Below are positions 17,598 to 25,837 of a stretch of 64,000 nucleotides of DNA, piece after piece. Source of the stretch: G965227875 sp965227875 (lineage in GTDB: Bacteria > Pseudomonadota > Alphaproteobacteria > Rhizobiales > JAJFHC01); contig OZ245783.1 in assembly GCA_965227875.1 (NCBI GenBank), forward strand, positions 4,836,001-4,900,000. The letters run 5' to 3'. The translations under genes and the position numbers were made by a program. The notes below the pieces were generated by a model. It ran no database searches, was not told where the DNA came from, and worked only from the letters and a program-made list of their open reading frames with translations. Position 1 is the stretch's first letter; every line of letters begins with the position of its first letter.

Positions 17598-18146
17598 ATG
17601 CAGACGTCCGCGAGTGACCTGACCGGCTTGATGTCGCGCGTTGCCTCCGGCGACCGCCAGGCGTTCGCCGACCTCTATCGCGCCACCTCCGTGAAACTCT
17701 TCGGCGTTGTCCTCCGTATCTTGAAACGCCGCGAACTGGCGGAGGAAATCCTGCAGGAAGTCTATCTCAGGATCTGGGACAATGCCGGCAGTTTCGACCG
17801 CAGCCGCGCATCCCCGATCACGTGGATGGCGACGATCGCACGAAATCGCGCCCTCGACGAGGTCAGGAAACGCCAGCTCGACGTGGCTCCGGTCGACGTT
17901 GGCGAACTTGAAATCGCCGCTTCGGACAAACTGCCCTCCGAACAGGCCGAGTTGAACGAGGAACTGAAACGACTGGAGGCCTGCCTGGACAGGCTCGATC
18001 CGGACAGGAAGGATGCCATCAAACGGGCCTATCTCGACGGAGCATCGCGAAAGGAACTGGCGGAACGCTACGATCAACCCGTCGGAACCATCAAGACATG
18101 GCTGCACCGCGGCCTTAAACAGCTGAAGGAATGCCTCGGAACATGA
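17598..18146 (+). CDS. ECF-type RNA polymerase sigma factor (SigK/RpoE-like)
   Basis: A 182-residue sigma-70 family ECF factor. Region 2 (about 22-90) contains LYRATSVKLFGVVLRILK, ELAEEILQEVYLRIW and ITWMATIARNRALDEVRK. Region 4 (about 122-178) contains the helix-turn-helix DAIKRAYLDGASRKELAERY and the VGTIKTWLHRGLKQLKECL end. I chose ATG 17598 because homology starts about 10 residues later; the frame is open far upstream only as antisense of the aldehyde dehydrogenase gene. It overlaps the anti-sigma gene by ATGA, so the pair is translationally coupled. It probably reads the element found upstream of hupE-like and DUF7282 genes (see regulatory entries). Confidence 0.93.
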   Translation: MQTSASDLTGLMSRVASGDRQAFADLYRATSVKLFGVVLRILKRRELAEEILQEVYLRIWDNAGSFDRSRASPITWMATIARNRALDEVRKRQLDVAPVDVGELEIAASDKLPSEQAELNEELKRLEACLDRLDPDRKDAIKRAYLDGASRKELAERYDQPVGTIKTWLHRGLKQLKECLGT

Positions 18147-18865
18147 CCGACCGGGAAGACATCGACATGCTGGCAGCCGAGTACGTGCTCGGTACGCTCG
18201 ATGCATCCGAGCGGGAATCCGTCGAGGCCCGCCGGACGAACGAACCGGACCTCGAGGCGGCCATCGGACATTGGCAGACCCGGCTCATCCCCCTTGTCGA
18301 CTATGTCGAGGGCGAAACACCGAGCACGGAGTTGCTTGAGAGGATCGAAGCGGAAATAGAGCGTCGGTCCTCTCCCGCCGACCGGCAAGCAGGCGGCGCG
18401 GAGATTGTCCGTCTGGCGACAAGCCTTCGCCGCTGGCGCATGACGGCCATTGCGGCGTCGGCCGTTGCCGCCGCACTCGCGACGCTTCTCGTGGTGGGCC
18501 CCGGGCTCTTTGCGCCCCAGCAGACGCGCTATGTCGCGGTCTTCAACGAAGGCGACCGTCAACCCTCTTTCGTGATGTCGGTCGATCTCGAGACCAGGGA
18601 ACTCACGATCCGCCCCATCACGGCGGAAGACCGGCCAGACATGAGCTACGAGTTGTGGATCGTGGCGGACGAGATAGGCCCCGCGCCCAAGTCCCTGGGC
18701 CTGCTCGAGTCGGCCTCGTCTCCCACCCGCAAGCCGATCGCCTATGACAGCAGCCTCCTCCGGAAGGCGACGTTCGGCATCAGCGTAGAGCCCGAAGGCG
18801 GCTCGCCCACCGGCCGCCCGACCGGGCCTGCGCTTCACGGAAAGCTGATCCCCACCGATGATTGA
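18143..18865 (+). CDS. Anti-sigma factor, RskA family
   Basis: A 240-residue single-pass membrane protein. The cytoplasmic N-terminus (about 1-95) has an anti-sigma-like helical region including LAAEYVLGTLDASERESVEA. A TM helix lies at about 101-121 (TAIAASAVAAALATLLVVG), followed by a periplasmic anti-sigma-K (RskA) domain containing MSYELWIVADEIGPAPKSLGLL. No HxxxCxxC zinc motif is present in the N-terminus, so it is a non-ZAS type. The start at 18143 makes an ATGA overlap with the sigma gene; an in-frame ATG at 18131 would start inside it with poor spacing. The protein should sequester the ECF factor until a periplasmic signal acts. Confidence 0.88.
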   Translation: MTDREDIDMLAAEYVLGTLDASERESVEARRTNEPDLEAAIGHWQTRLIPLVDYVEGETPSTELLERIEAEIERRSSPADRQAGGAEIVRLATSLRRWRMTAIAASAVAAALATLLVVGPGLFAPQQTRYVAVFNEGDRQPSFVMSVDLETRELTIRPITAEDRPDMSYELWIVADEIGPAPKSLGLLESASSPTRKPIAYDSSLLRKATFGISVEPEGGSPTGRPTGPALHGKLIPTDD

Positions 18866-18896
18866 CCGGTAGCAGGCCGCGGTCGGCGCTCGACCG

Positions 18897-18922
18897 TGAA
18901 ACCCGGACCTGATTATTGCGTA
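18897..18922 (+). promoter_or_regulatory. Candidate ECF-sigma promoter upstream of HupE-like gene
   Basis: TGAAAC (18897-18902), a 16-bp spacer, then CGTA (18919-18922), 53 bp before the HupE-like ATG. The same TGAAAC-N16-CGTA arrangement occurs at 21070-21095. The -35-like GAAAC and -10-like CGT are typical of ECF promoters. Assignment to the neighbouring sigma factor is inference. Confidence 0.5.
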
Positions 18923-18974
18923 TCTAGATGGCACACCGCACACCCACGGCACGGGAACCGTAGAGGAGAACAGA

Positions 18975-20171
18975 ATGCAGAGCGAAGCGCACAGTGCCGG
19001 CCTTGCGGTTCCGCGGATTGCCCGGTTCTTCGGGTGTTGTCGTATCGGAGCACTCGCCATCATCATCGGGCTTGCCGCGTTTTTTCTTCCGGTCCATCCG
19101 GCCGCGGCGCACGAGATGCGGCCCACGGTCGTCACGGCAACGGTCTCGCAGGACCACCAGATCCGTTTCGACATGCGCATAAATCTCGAAGCGCTCATCG
19201 CCGGGATATCTCCCGAGCACAAGGACACCGACGACTCCGCCAACTCCGGCGCCTATGACCAATTGCGCGCCCTGCCCCCGGAAGAACTGTCGAAGCGTTT
19301 CGACGCCTTCTCTCCAGGCTGGGTGGAAAGGATCGCCGTGGAGGCAGGCGGCGGGAGCGTTACACTCGGTATCGAGACAACACAGATCCCCGATGTGGGC
19401 GACACCGCGGTGTCCCGCACGTCACGGGTCGTACTGAAGGGGCAACTTCCACCGGACGTGGAAACCTTCACATGGACCTATCCCGGCCCATTCGGCAGCA
19501 GCGTGCTCAGGGCGACGGACGAGAGCGGGCAACTGATCTCCATCGGCTGGTTCCGGGACGGAGAAAAGAGCCCGCCCGTCGCAGTTCACGGTGCGGAGAG
19601 CCAGGGCAAACTCGATGTTTTCCTGTCCTATATCGTCATCGGTTTCGAGCACATCGTCCCCAAAGGACTGGATCACATTCTCTTCGTGCTGGGGCTCTAT
19701 CTCCTGAGCCCTGCCCTCCGCCCCCTGCTCTACCAAGTCACCGCATTCACGGTCGCGCACTCGATCACGCTCGCGCTTGCACTCTACGGAGTGGTGCAGT
19801 TGCCGGGTTCGATCGTCGAACCGCTCATTGCCCTTTCGATCGTCTATGTCGCCGTCGAGAACCTTGCGACCTCCAGGCTCAGCCCCTGGCGACCGACCAT
19901 CGTGTTCGCCTTCGGACTTCTTCACGGCCTCGGGTTTGCCGGCGTCCTGCAGGAAGTCGGCCTGCCCCGCGCCGACTACGCGATCGGCCTCGTCGCCTTC
20001 AACATCGGCGTGGAAGGCGGCCAACTGGCGGTCATCGCCGCCGCCTGGCTTTGCACGGGCCTGTGGTTTGCCGCACGCCCCTGGTATCGCACCCGGATCG
20101 TCTGGCCCGCGTCGATCTGCATCGCGGCGATAGGACTCTACTGGACAATCGAACGCGTGGCAGGCGCATGA
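18975..20171 (+). CDS. HupE/UreJ-family membrane protein with periplasmic N-terminal domain
   Basis: A 398-residue protein. A signal/TM segment (about 25-45) ends in AAAHEM. A periplasmic domain runs to about 210. Then a HupE/UreJ_2-type membrane domain (about 220-395) begins FLSYIVIGFEHIVPKGLDH and includes TVAHSITLALALYG, VAVENL and FGLLHGLGFAGVLQE. The His/Glu-rich membrane motifs are those of a family tied to nickel/cobalt or hydrogenase/urease maturation. Transport function is plausible but unproven. AGAGGAG precedes the ATG. The stop overlaps the next gene by ATGA. An ECF-like promoter lies upstream, placing it in the probable sigma-factor regulon. Confidence 0.85.
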   Translation: MQSEAHSAGLAVPRIARFFGCCRIGALAIIIGLAAFFLPVHPAAAHEMRPTVVTATVSQDHQIRFDMRINLEALIAGISPEHKDTDDSANSGAYDQLRALPPEELSKRFDAFSPGWVERIAVEAGGGSVTLGIETTQIPDVGDTAVSRTSRVVLKGQLPPDVETFTWTYPGPFGSSVLRATDESGQLISIGWFRDGEKSPPVAVHGAESQGKLDVFLSYIVIGFEHIVPKGLDHILFVLGLYLLSPALRPLLYQVTAFTVAHSITLALALYGVVQLPGSIVEPLIALSIVYVAVENLATSRLSPWRPTIVFAFGLLHGLGFAGVLQEVGLPRADYAIGLVAFNIGVEGGQLAVIAAAWLCTGLWFAARPWYRTRIVWPASICIAAIGLYWTIERVAGA

Positions 20172-21019
20172 GCATGCAGATATTGCAAGACCATCGCCGG
20201 CAACGGCCGGTTTCTCTGGCCATGGTGTTCATCCTGCTGGCCGGATGTCTCCTGTGGCCCCAGCGGGCGTCCGCGCACGAGTTCTGGCTCGAGGTGTCCG
20301 ACTATACGCCGGCCACTTCCGAGCCGGTCCATGTCTGGCACATGACGGGGCAGAACTTCGCCGGGACGAGCTATCCATATCTCGCGGAAATGTCGCAGCG
20401 CTTCGCGGTGGTGTCCGGGACCGGGGAAAAAGCGATAAGCGCAATCGACGGAGACGATCCGGCAGGCACCTTGCGCTTCGAGACCCAGGGATTGAAGATC
20501 GTCGTCCACCAGCGCGCATTCAGCGAAATCATCTTCGACGGCTTCGAGGACTTCCGCATCACGGTCGAGGCGGAACATCTTCCCGAGATTGCCGAACGCC
20601 ACACGGCGAGCGGAAAGCGAATGAAGGACATCCGCGAGTTCTATGCCCGTTTTGCCAAGGCGCTTGTCGGTGTCGGGCATGCGCAGGGAAACGATCGGGC
20701 GCTCGGTCTGGAGTTCGAACTCGTTGCCCTCAGGAACCCCTACAAGCTGGCCCCCGGAGAACCGCTCCCCGTCCAGGTGCTCTACAAAGGCGCCCCGGTT
20801 GCGGGTGTGCCGGTCAAGCGCCTCTCCTCGGCGGATGCCGGAAAGCCTGTCGTCTATCGCAGCGGGCCGGACGGCATCGTCAACGTGGACCTGCCGAAAC
20901 CCGCAGACTACATGCTCAACGCCGTGCGCATGCGTGAGCCTCTACGCGGCGAAGAGGCCGAGTGGGTGAGCCTGTGGGCCTCCCTGATCTTTCAGATCCA
21001 GCCTGAACCGGCGAACTAG
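20168..21019 (+). CDS. DUF4198 periplasmic protein
   Basis: A 283-residue exported protein. A signal peptide (about 15-36) gives a mature N-terminus at HEFWLEVSDYTP, the hallmark of DUF4198. The body contains GFEDFRITVEAEHLPEI and ends with a beta-sandwich carboxypeptidase-regulatory-like region (LAPGEPLPVQVLYKGAPVAG). DUF4198 proteins often occur with nickel/cobalt or TonB-linked metal uptake and may bind metal through the N-terminal His. It is translationally coupled (ATGA) to the HupE-like gene, so the two likely act together in the envelope. The exact substrate is unknown. Confidence 0.82.
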   Translation: MSMQILQDHRRQRPVSLAMVFILLAGCLLWPQRASAHEFWLEVSDYTPATSEPVHVWHMTGQNFAGTSYPYLAEMSQRFAVVSGTGEKAISAIDGDDPAGTLRFETQGLKIVVHQRAFSEIIFDGFEDFRITVEAEHLPEIAERHTASGKRMKDIREFYARFAKALVGVGHAQGNDRALGLEFELVALRNPYKLAPGEPLPVQVLYKGAPVAGVPVKRLSSADAGKPVVYRSGPDGIVNVDLPKPADYMLNAVRMREPLRGEEAEWVSLWASLIFQIQPEPAN

Positions 21020-21069
21020 CTACATTTATCCGGCCCGTCACGGGCTTCCCGAAAAAAGTTCGCCGAATT

Positions 21070-21095
21070 TGAAACCGACCGGGCTGTCCTCCGTA
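21070..21095 (+). promoter_or_regulatory. Candidate ECF-sigma promoter upstream of DUF7282 gene
   Basis: TGAAAC (21070-21075), 16-bp spacer, CGTA (21092-21095), about 100 bp before the DUF7282 ATG. It is identical in the six -35 bases, the spacer length and the first four -10 bases to the element at 18897-18922. It would give the DUF7282 gene its own sigma-dependent start within the cluster. Confidence 0.5.
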
Positions 21096-21196
21096 ACTTC
21101 ACCAGGTTCGCCCGCATCCTTCTGCGGGGCGAGGTGCCGGACACCTGTCCGCGCGCACGTACTGACGGACCGTGAACAGGAAACGGAGTTGAAGAG

Positions 21197-21619
21197 ATGA
21201 ACAGGAAATTTTTCATGTCCGCCGCCATGGCGGGATTTCTCGCTGCCGGCGGCACCGCATTCGCCGCGGCCCACGCTGAAATGATGGTCAAGGGCTCAGA
21301 CCAGGACGTGTCGGGCGGCACGGTCACCGCCGCCGAAATCGTCGCCGGTTCGAATGGCTGGATGGTCGTGCACCGCACGGATTCCTCGAAAAAACCGGGA
21401 CCTGTCGTCGGTTATGCCCCGCTCAAGAAAGGCATGAACACGGACGTGACGGCCATCCTGACCGAACCGGTCAAGAAAGGCGAAATGCTCATGCTGATGC
21501 TGCACGGCGAGGACGGCGGCACGAAAACCGGCGCCTTCGAGTACACGCTCGGCGCCAAGGAAGACGGTCCGGTCAAGCATGGCGGCAAGCTCATCATGAC
21601 CGTGATCACCGCCCAGTAA
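21197..21619 (+). CDS. Small exported protein, DUF7282-like
   Basis: A 140-residue protein with a signal peptide (about 1-24, ending AAAHA). The mature part resembles the DUF7282 beta-sandwich: VTAAEIVAGSNGWMVVHRTD, GPVVGYAPLKKGMNTDVT and the EMLMLMLHGEDGG strand. Such proteins are secreted and of unknown role, sometimes with Met/His-rich possible copper contacts. The sequence MLMLMLHG would be consistent with that, but this is speculation. It has its own ECF-like promoter element and is followed by a strong terminator at 21718-21755, so it is the last gene of the sigma-factor cluster. Confidence 0.75.
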   Translation: MNRKFFMSAAMAGFLAAGGTAFAAAHAEMMVKGSDQDVSGGTVTAAEIVAGSNGWMVVHRTDSSKKPGPVVGYAPLKKGMNTDVTAILTEPVKKGEMLMLMLHGEDGGTKTGAFEYTLGAKEDGPVKHGGKLIMTVITAQ

Positions 21620-21717
21620 CCGGTCGCCTTGCCGGGAGGCGTGGTGCGCCCGCGCGGCACACCGCATCCGGGTCAACTGAGCTCGCCCTGCCTCCCGAAC
21701 ACGCCACGCGGCGTCGG

Positions 21718-21755
21718 GCCGCCTTCCTTCTCCGGGAAGGCGGCTCGTTTTCGTT
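21718..21755 (+). terminator. Rho-independent terminator after DUF7282 gene
   Basis: A perfect 10-bp stem (21718-21727 with 21735-21744, GCCGCCTTCC/GGAAGGCGGC) with a 7-nt loop, followed by a T-rich run (TCGTTTTCGTTT). It lies about 100 bp after the DUF7282 stop. Confidence 0.8.
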
Positions 21756-21899
21756 TCGCCTGATTGCATCGTCGCCGGCGTCAGGCCGGCATATCGGTGA
21801 CCCCTGGCAGCGCGGTTCCCGCCACGGCCGCCAGACGAACAACGAGCCTTGTCACTGGCGCCCAGATCCGGACCTACGCCCCAAAAACGCAGACCGCGA

Positions 21900-22172
21900 T
21901 TACTCGCTCACCAGCATGCCGCGCGCGATCGCAACGATATCCGAAGCGTATTTGAAGTTCCCCTGCTCGCACAGGTGATTGGCGATCTCGATCAATTGCT
22001 CGAGTTCGAGCGATGCCTTTTCCCCGATATCCGGGGTTTCGTCATCCGCCTTCATCTCGGCAATCACAGCGATACTGGCCAGGCACTTCTCTTTTTCACT
22101 TTTCATCACCGCATGAAGATCGCTCGACGCGAAAACAAGAGCCGCAGCGAGAAACATCGTTGGTATTTTCAC
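21900..22172 (-). CDS. Small exported hypothetical protein
   Basis: A 90-residue protein starting at GTG 22172, preceded by GGGAGGGAAAC. A signal peptide (about 1-18, ending SSDLHA) leads to a short helical mature part with two cysteines (EKCLASIAVIAEM and ANHLCEQGNFKYA). No family recognised. It is lone on the minus strand between the sigma-factor cluster terminator and the UPF0173 gene. Its size and helix-pair pattern suggest a small periplasmic helical protein. Confidence 0.55.
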   Translation of the reverse strand: MKIPTMFLAAALVFASSDLHAVMKSEKEKCLASIAVIAEMKADDETPDIGEKASLELEQLIEIANHLCEQGNFKYASDIVAIARGMLVSE

Positions 22173-22291
22173 GTTTCCCTCCCATTGTCGTGGCTTGGCC
22201 GCCGATTGGATCGAACAGCCCGACAATTATGTCGGTGAACCGTGAAATGGTCCAGAGAGATGGCGCGCCGGAGGAACCGGAGGGCGGGCGC

Positions 22292-22993
22292 CTACACCTC
22301 GATTTCGCCACCGACGTCGACCAGGCGCACCTTCGATGCGGTGTCGCCCATCGCCGCCATGAACCGGGAAGCGTCCGGATCGATGATGGGGAAGGTCCCG
22401 AAATGGCTCGGGATGATGGTGTCGAAGTTGAAAAACCGTTTGCAGGCCAGCGCCGCGGTCTCCCCCGACATCGTGAAGCGGTCGCCGACGGGTACGATGC
22501 CGATGTCGGGCGAATAGATCTCGTTGATGAGCGCCATGTCGCCGAAGATGTCCGTGTCGCCCATGTGATAGACCACCGGCCCGTCCGATGGACGGATGAT
22601 CAGCCCGCACGGATTGCCCAGGTAATTGAAGAGGCCATTTTCCGCCGACGCGGACGAAGAGTGGTCCGCGCGCACGAAGGTCACGCTGAAATCGTCCGTC
22701 CGGATCGTGCCGCCGGTGTTGCCCGGGTCGATGTTTTCCACGCCGCGCGCGTTCAGGTAGACGCAGACCTCGTAGACGGCGATGAGCGTGGCGCCTGTCT
22801 GTTTGCAGATCTCGATCGTGTCGCCCACGTGGTCGTCGTGGCCGTGGGTCAGCAGGACGTGGGTGCAGCCGGCCGCCGCCTCTTCCACGCTGCCTTCGAA
22901 GACCGGGCTCCCGCTGAGGAACGGGTCGGTCAGGATGACGCTGTTGCCCGTCTCGATGCGGAAAGCGGAATGTCCCAGCCACTTGATTTTCAT
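22292..22993 (-). CDS. UPF0173 metal-dependent hydrolase (metallo-beta-lactamase fold)
   Basis: A 233-residue protein. The metal-binding motif THGHDDHVGD (HxHxDH) is at about residue 50. The N-terminal MKIKWLGHSAFRIE and the later YHMGDTDIFGDMALI and PSHFGTFP blocks define UPF0173. Substrate unknown. GGAGG 6-7 bp before ATG 22993 supports the start; the frame extends 25 codons further without homology. Downstream (opposite strand) is ruvX. In many alphaproteobacteria this gene lies between gatCAB and ruvX, so the sigma-factor cluster here may be an insertion into that order. Confidence 0.92.
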   Translation of the reverse strand: MKIKWLGHSAFRIETGNSVILTDPFLSGSPVFEGSVEEAAAGCTHVLLTHGHDDHVGDTIEICKQTGATLIAVYEVCVYLNARGVENIDPGNTGGTIRTDDFSVTFVRADHSSSASAENGLFNYLGNPCGLIIRPSDGPVVYHMGDTDIFGDMALINEIYSPDIGIVPVGDRFTMSGETAALACKRFFNFDTIIPSHFGTFPIIDPDASRFMAAMGDTASKVRLVDVGGEIEV

Positions 22994-23115
22994 GATATAG
23001 CCTCCGTCTATTGTCATTGGTGTGCGGACGAGGCGGCCCGCGCCACGTCCTGTCCGGTCGACCGCCACTTTATGACGTCGCTGCGCATCCGATAACCCCT
23101 TGTCTCCAGAGAAAC

Positions 23116-23601
23116 ATGCCGTCCGATCCAGCCGTAGACCTCGAAACCCTGAACAACGACCTGAAGACCGGCCAGCGTGTGATCGGCATCGACCTGGGGA
23201 CGAAGACCATCGGCCTTGCCCTGAGCGACGTGAGCCGCACCGTCGCCTCTCCGCTCGAAACGATCAGGCGGACCAAGTTCGGCAAGGATGCCGCCGCCCT
23301 GTTGCAGCTCTGCGCGGAACACGACGTCGGCGGTCTTGTCGTCGGCCTGCCCGTCAACATGGACGGAACGGAAGGCCCCCGCGCCCAGGCCACGCGTGCA
23401 TTCGTGCGGAACCTGTCGGCACTCGACTCCCCACCCGCCGCCTACTGGGACGAACGACTGTCCACCGCCGCCGTCACCCGGACCCTGATCGAGGCGGATG
23501 CGAGCCGCGCGCGCCGGGCCGATCTCGTCGACAAGCTCGCGGCCACCTACATCCTGCAGGGCGCGCTCGACCGCATGAACGCGATGGGCGCCCGGGGATG
23601 A
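23116..23601 (+). CDS. ruvX: Putative pre-16S rRNA nuclease / Holliday junction resolvase-like RuvX (YqgF)
   Basis: A 161-residue RNase H-fold protein. Motifs are GIDLGTKTIGLALSD with the first catalytic Asp, LVVGLPVNMDGTEGPRA, DERLSTAAV and the C-terminal VDKLAATYILQGALD. The family matures the 16S rRNA 5' end and was earlier thought to be a Holliday junction resolvase. The start was set at ATG 23116 (CCAGAGAAAC upstream). It overlaps the AEC transporter gene by ATGA. It matches the family length. Confidence 0.95.
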   Translation: MPSDPAVDLETLNNDLKTGQRVIGIDLGTKTIGLALSDVSRTVASPLETIRRTKFGKDAAALLQLCAEHDVGGLVVGLPVNMDGTEGPRAQATRAFVRNLSALDSPPAAYWDERLSTAAVTRTLIEADASRARRADLVDKLAATYILQGALDRMNAMGARG

Positions 23602-24536
23602 CGATATGGCCGGTCGTCGACGCGCTGGCGCCGGTCTTCCTGGTGATCGCGCTGGGCGCGGGCCTGCGCAAGAGCGGAAAGTTCGGCGAAGATGTCTGGC
23701 CGGCGCTCGAAAACATCACCTACTACGTTCTCTTTCCCGTCCTCCTCGCGAAGACGCTGGCGACCGCCGACCTCTCCGAAGTTCCCGTCGCCGGCCTCTC
23801 GACTGCACTGCTCGTCGCCATCGCGGTCATGATCGCGATCCTCTTTGCCGCCCGCCCGATTCTCGACCGGATTTCGCGGGTGGACGGACCGTCGTTCTCA
23901 AGCGTCTTCCAGACCTCGACACGCTGGAACACTTTTTCCGCGCTCACAATCGTGACCGCGCTCTGGGGCAACGACGGGCTGACACTGGGCGCCGTCGGCG
24001 TCATCGCCCTCATCCCCCTGCTCAACGTGCTCAACGTGATCGTCGTCACGATCTACGGCGGCGACAGCCGGCCCGGCCCGGCCCAACTCGCCGTCCAGGT
24101 TGTCCGCAACCCCATCATCTGGGCCTGCGCGATCGGCATCGCCTGGAACCTGGCGGGACTGCGCATGGCGCCCGCCTTCGCCTCGACGCTCGACCTGGTG
24201 GGCGGCGGTGCGCTGGGCATCGGCCTCCTCGCCCTTGGCGCCGGTCTCGATTTCGACGCCGCGCGGCGCGACAGGTTTCTCGTCGGCGTCGCCGCATCGC
24301 TCAAGCTCGTGGTCATGCCGCTGCTGGTGCTCGCGTCCTGCAACCTGCTCGGTCTCGACTCCATGACCACCGGTGTCGCCCTCGTCTGCGGCGCGGTTCC
24401 CGCGGCCAACGCCTCCTTCATTCTCGCCCGCAAGCTCGGCGGCAATGCCGAACTCGTCGCCAGCGCGATTACCGCACAGGTCGTCTTCTCCGCACTCACG
24501 TTGCCGTTGATTATTTCACTCTACGGATTGCAGTAG
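23598..24536 (+). CDS. AEC-family transporter (auxin-efflux-carrier-like permease)
   Basis: A 312-residue inner-membrane protein with about 8-10 hydrophobic helices. The first is PVVDALAPVFLVIALGAGL, and the motif NITYYVLFPVLLAKTLA is typical of the bile/arsenite/riboflavin and AEC transporter fold. The C-terminal half has GAVPAANASFILARKLGG, the conserved Asn/Ala-Pro crossover. Substrates of bacterial AEC proteins are organic acids such as malate or malonate; none can be assigned here. The start ATG overlaps the ruvX stop (ATGA), so the two are translationally coupled although functionally unrelated. Confidence 0.88.
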   Translation: MTIWPVVDALAPVFLVIALGAGLRKSGKFGEDVWPALENITYYVLFPVLLAKTLATADLSEVPVAGLSTALLVAIAVMIAILFAARPILDRISRVDGPSFSSVFQTSTRWNTFSALTIVTALWGNDGLTLGAVGVIALIPLLNVLNVIVVTIYGGDSRPGPAQLAVQVVRNPIIWACAIGIAWNLAGLRMAPAFASTLDLVGGGALGIGLLALGAGLDFDAARRDRFLVGVAASLKLVVMPLLVLASCNLLGLDSMTTGVALVCGAVPAANASFILARKLGGNAELVASAITAQVVFSALTLPLIISLYGLQ

Positions 24537-24592
24537 GCGCGGAGGTCGCCGAGGATGCCGGATAAACATTTCTCCAACGGACCGAACGACAT

Positions 24593-25825
24593 ATGAAACT
24601 CAACGACGAAGAACGGGCCATGCTGGCCGGGGAAGCCGGCGAGGCGAAACGCTGGGCCATCGATCACCAGATCCGTGTCGGCGAGATGTTCGATGCACAC
24701 GATCTCGTACCCGTCAGCCAGGCGCACATGATGGCCGATCCCGAGTCCGTCGGCGATGCCGGGACCTCCTTCGTCGAGAACCTCGCCGCCCAGGGCGCCC
24801 GGGTCGTCATCCCGATGATCACCGACCCGCGCGGCGTCGACCTCAACCACTACCGCCCCCTGGGACAGACCGAGGAAATGGCCGCCATCGAGCGCCGGTT
24901 CATCGCCGCGTGCGAAAAACTCGGCATCATGATGACCAACACCTGCATCAACTACCAGACGATCATGCCGCCCGTTCTGGGTGATCATGTCGCCTACGGG
25001 GACACCGGCGTGGTCATCTATTCCAACAGCGTCTGCGGCGCACGCTCCAACTTCGAAGGCGGCCCGTCGGCGCTTGCGGCGGGCCTGACGGGCCGCACAC
25101 CCCGTTACGGCCTGCATCTCGACGAGAACCGGCGCGCGACGCGACGCTACGTGGTCAGGCAGCAGCCCCGCGAACTGACCGACTGGGGCGTTCTCGGCGC
25201 CGTCGTCGGACGCATGGCGGGATCCTACTGGGAGGTTCCCGTCATCGAGGGGATCGAAGCCCCGCCGACCTCGGACGAGATCAAGCACATGGGCGCGGCC
25301 ATGGCGAGCTACGGTTCGACTCCGCTCTTCCACATCGTCGGCATCACGCCGGAGGCGCCGACCCTGGCGGCCGTCGGCGGCGACGGCCTCGCGGCCACCG
25401 AGATCACCGCGACCGAGCTCGATGCGCTCAGGTCCTCCTTCGGGACGCGTGGCGACAAGGTCGACGTGGTGGTGTTCGCCGCCCCGCAGCTCTCCCTGGT
25501 CGAGATGAACCAGGTCGCCGAACTGTGCCGGGGCCGGAAAATCCATGAAGACTGTGCACTTGTCGTGTGCACTTCACCCTCGATCTACTACGAGGCACAA
25601 CGCATGGGCCACGTTGCCGCCATCGAGGACGCGGGCGGCAAGGTGCTCGAGGGAACCTGCTTCTACAACCAGTACGCCCGCGAGATCGGCGAGGCGAACG
25701 GCTGGAAGAAGCTGCTTTCGAACTCCGCCAAGATCGTGAACATCCTGGGGGGATACGGGTATGAGCCCGCACTGGCATCCATGGAAGACTGCATCGCGTC
25801 GGCCTGCGCCGGACGCATCGTCTGA
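24593..25825 (+). CDS. Aconitase X catalytic (large) subunit
   Basis: A 410-residue AcnX catalytic domain protein (DUF521). Cysteine motifs that ligate the Fe-S cluster in characterised members can be seen: NSVCGARSNFEGG, VCTSPSIYYEA and EGTCFYN. EMTNTCINY-type sequence in the first third (IMMTNTCINYQTI) is also conserved. In Agrobacterium and Azospirillum, two-subunit AcnX is cis-3-hydroxy-L-proline dehydratase; the archaeal homologue is a mevalonate-5-phosphate dehydratase. The former is far more likely in this organism. The small swivelling subunit follows after 12 bp. Confidence 0.88.
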   Translation: MKLNDEERAMLAGEAGEAKRWAIDHQIRVGEMFDAHDLVPVSQAHMMADPESVGDAGTSFVENLAAQGARVVIPMITDPRGVDLNHYRPLGQTEEMAAIERRFIAACEKLGIMMTNTCINYQTIMPPVLGDHVAYGDTGVVIYSNSVCGARSNFEGGPSALAAGLTGRTPRYGLHLDENRRATRRYVVRQQPRELTDWGVLGAVVGRMAGSYWEVPVIEGIEAPPTSDEIKHMGAAMASYGSTPLFHIVGITPEAPTLAAVGGDGLAATEITATELDALRSSFGTRGDKVDVVVFAAPQLSLVEMNQVAELCRGRKIHEDCALVVCTSPSIYYEAQRMGHVAAIEDAGGKVLEGTCFYNQYAREIGEANGWKKLLSNSAKIVNILGGYGYEPALASMEDCIASACAGRIV

Positions 25826-25837
25826 GGAAAGAACAAG

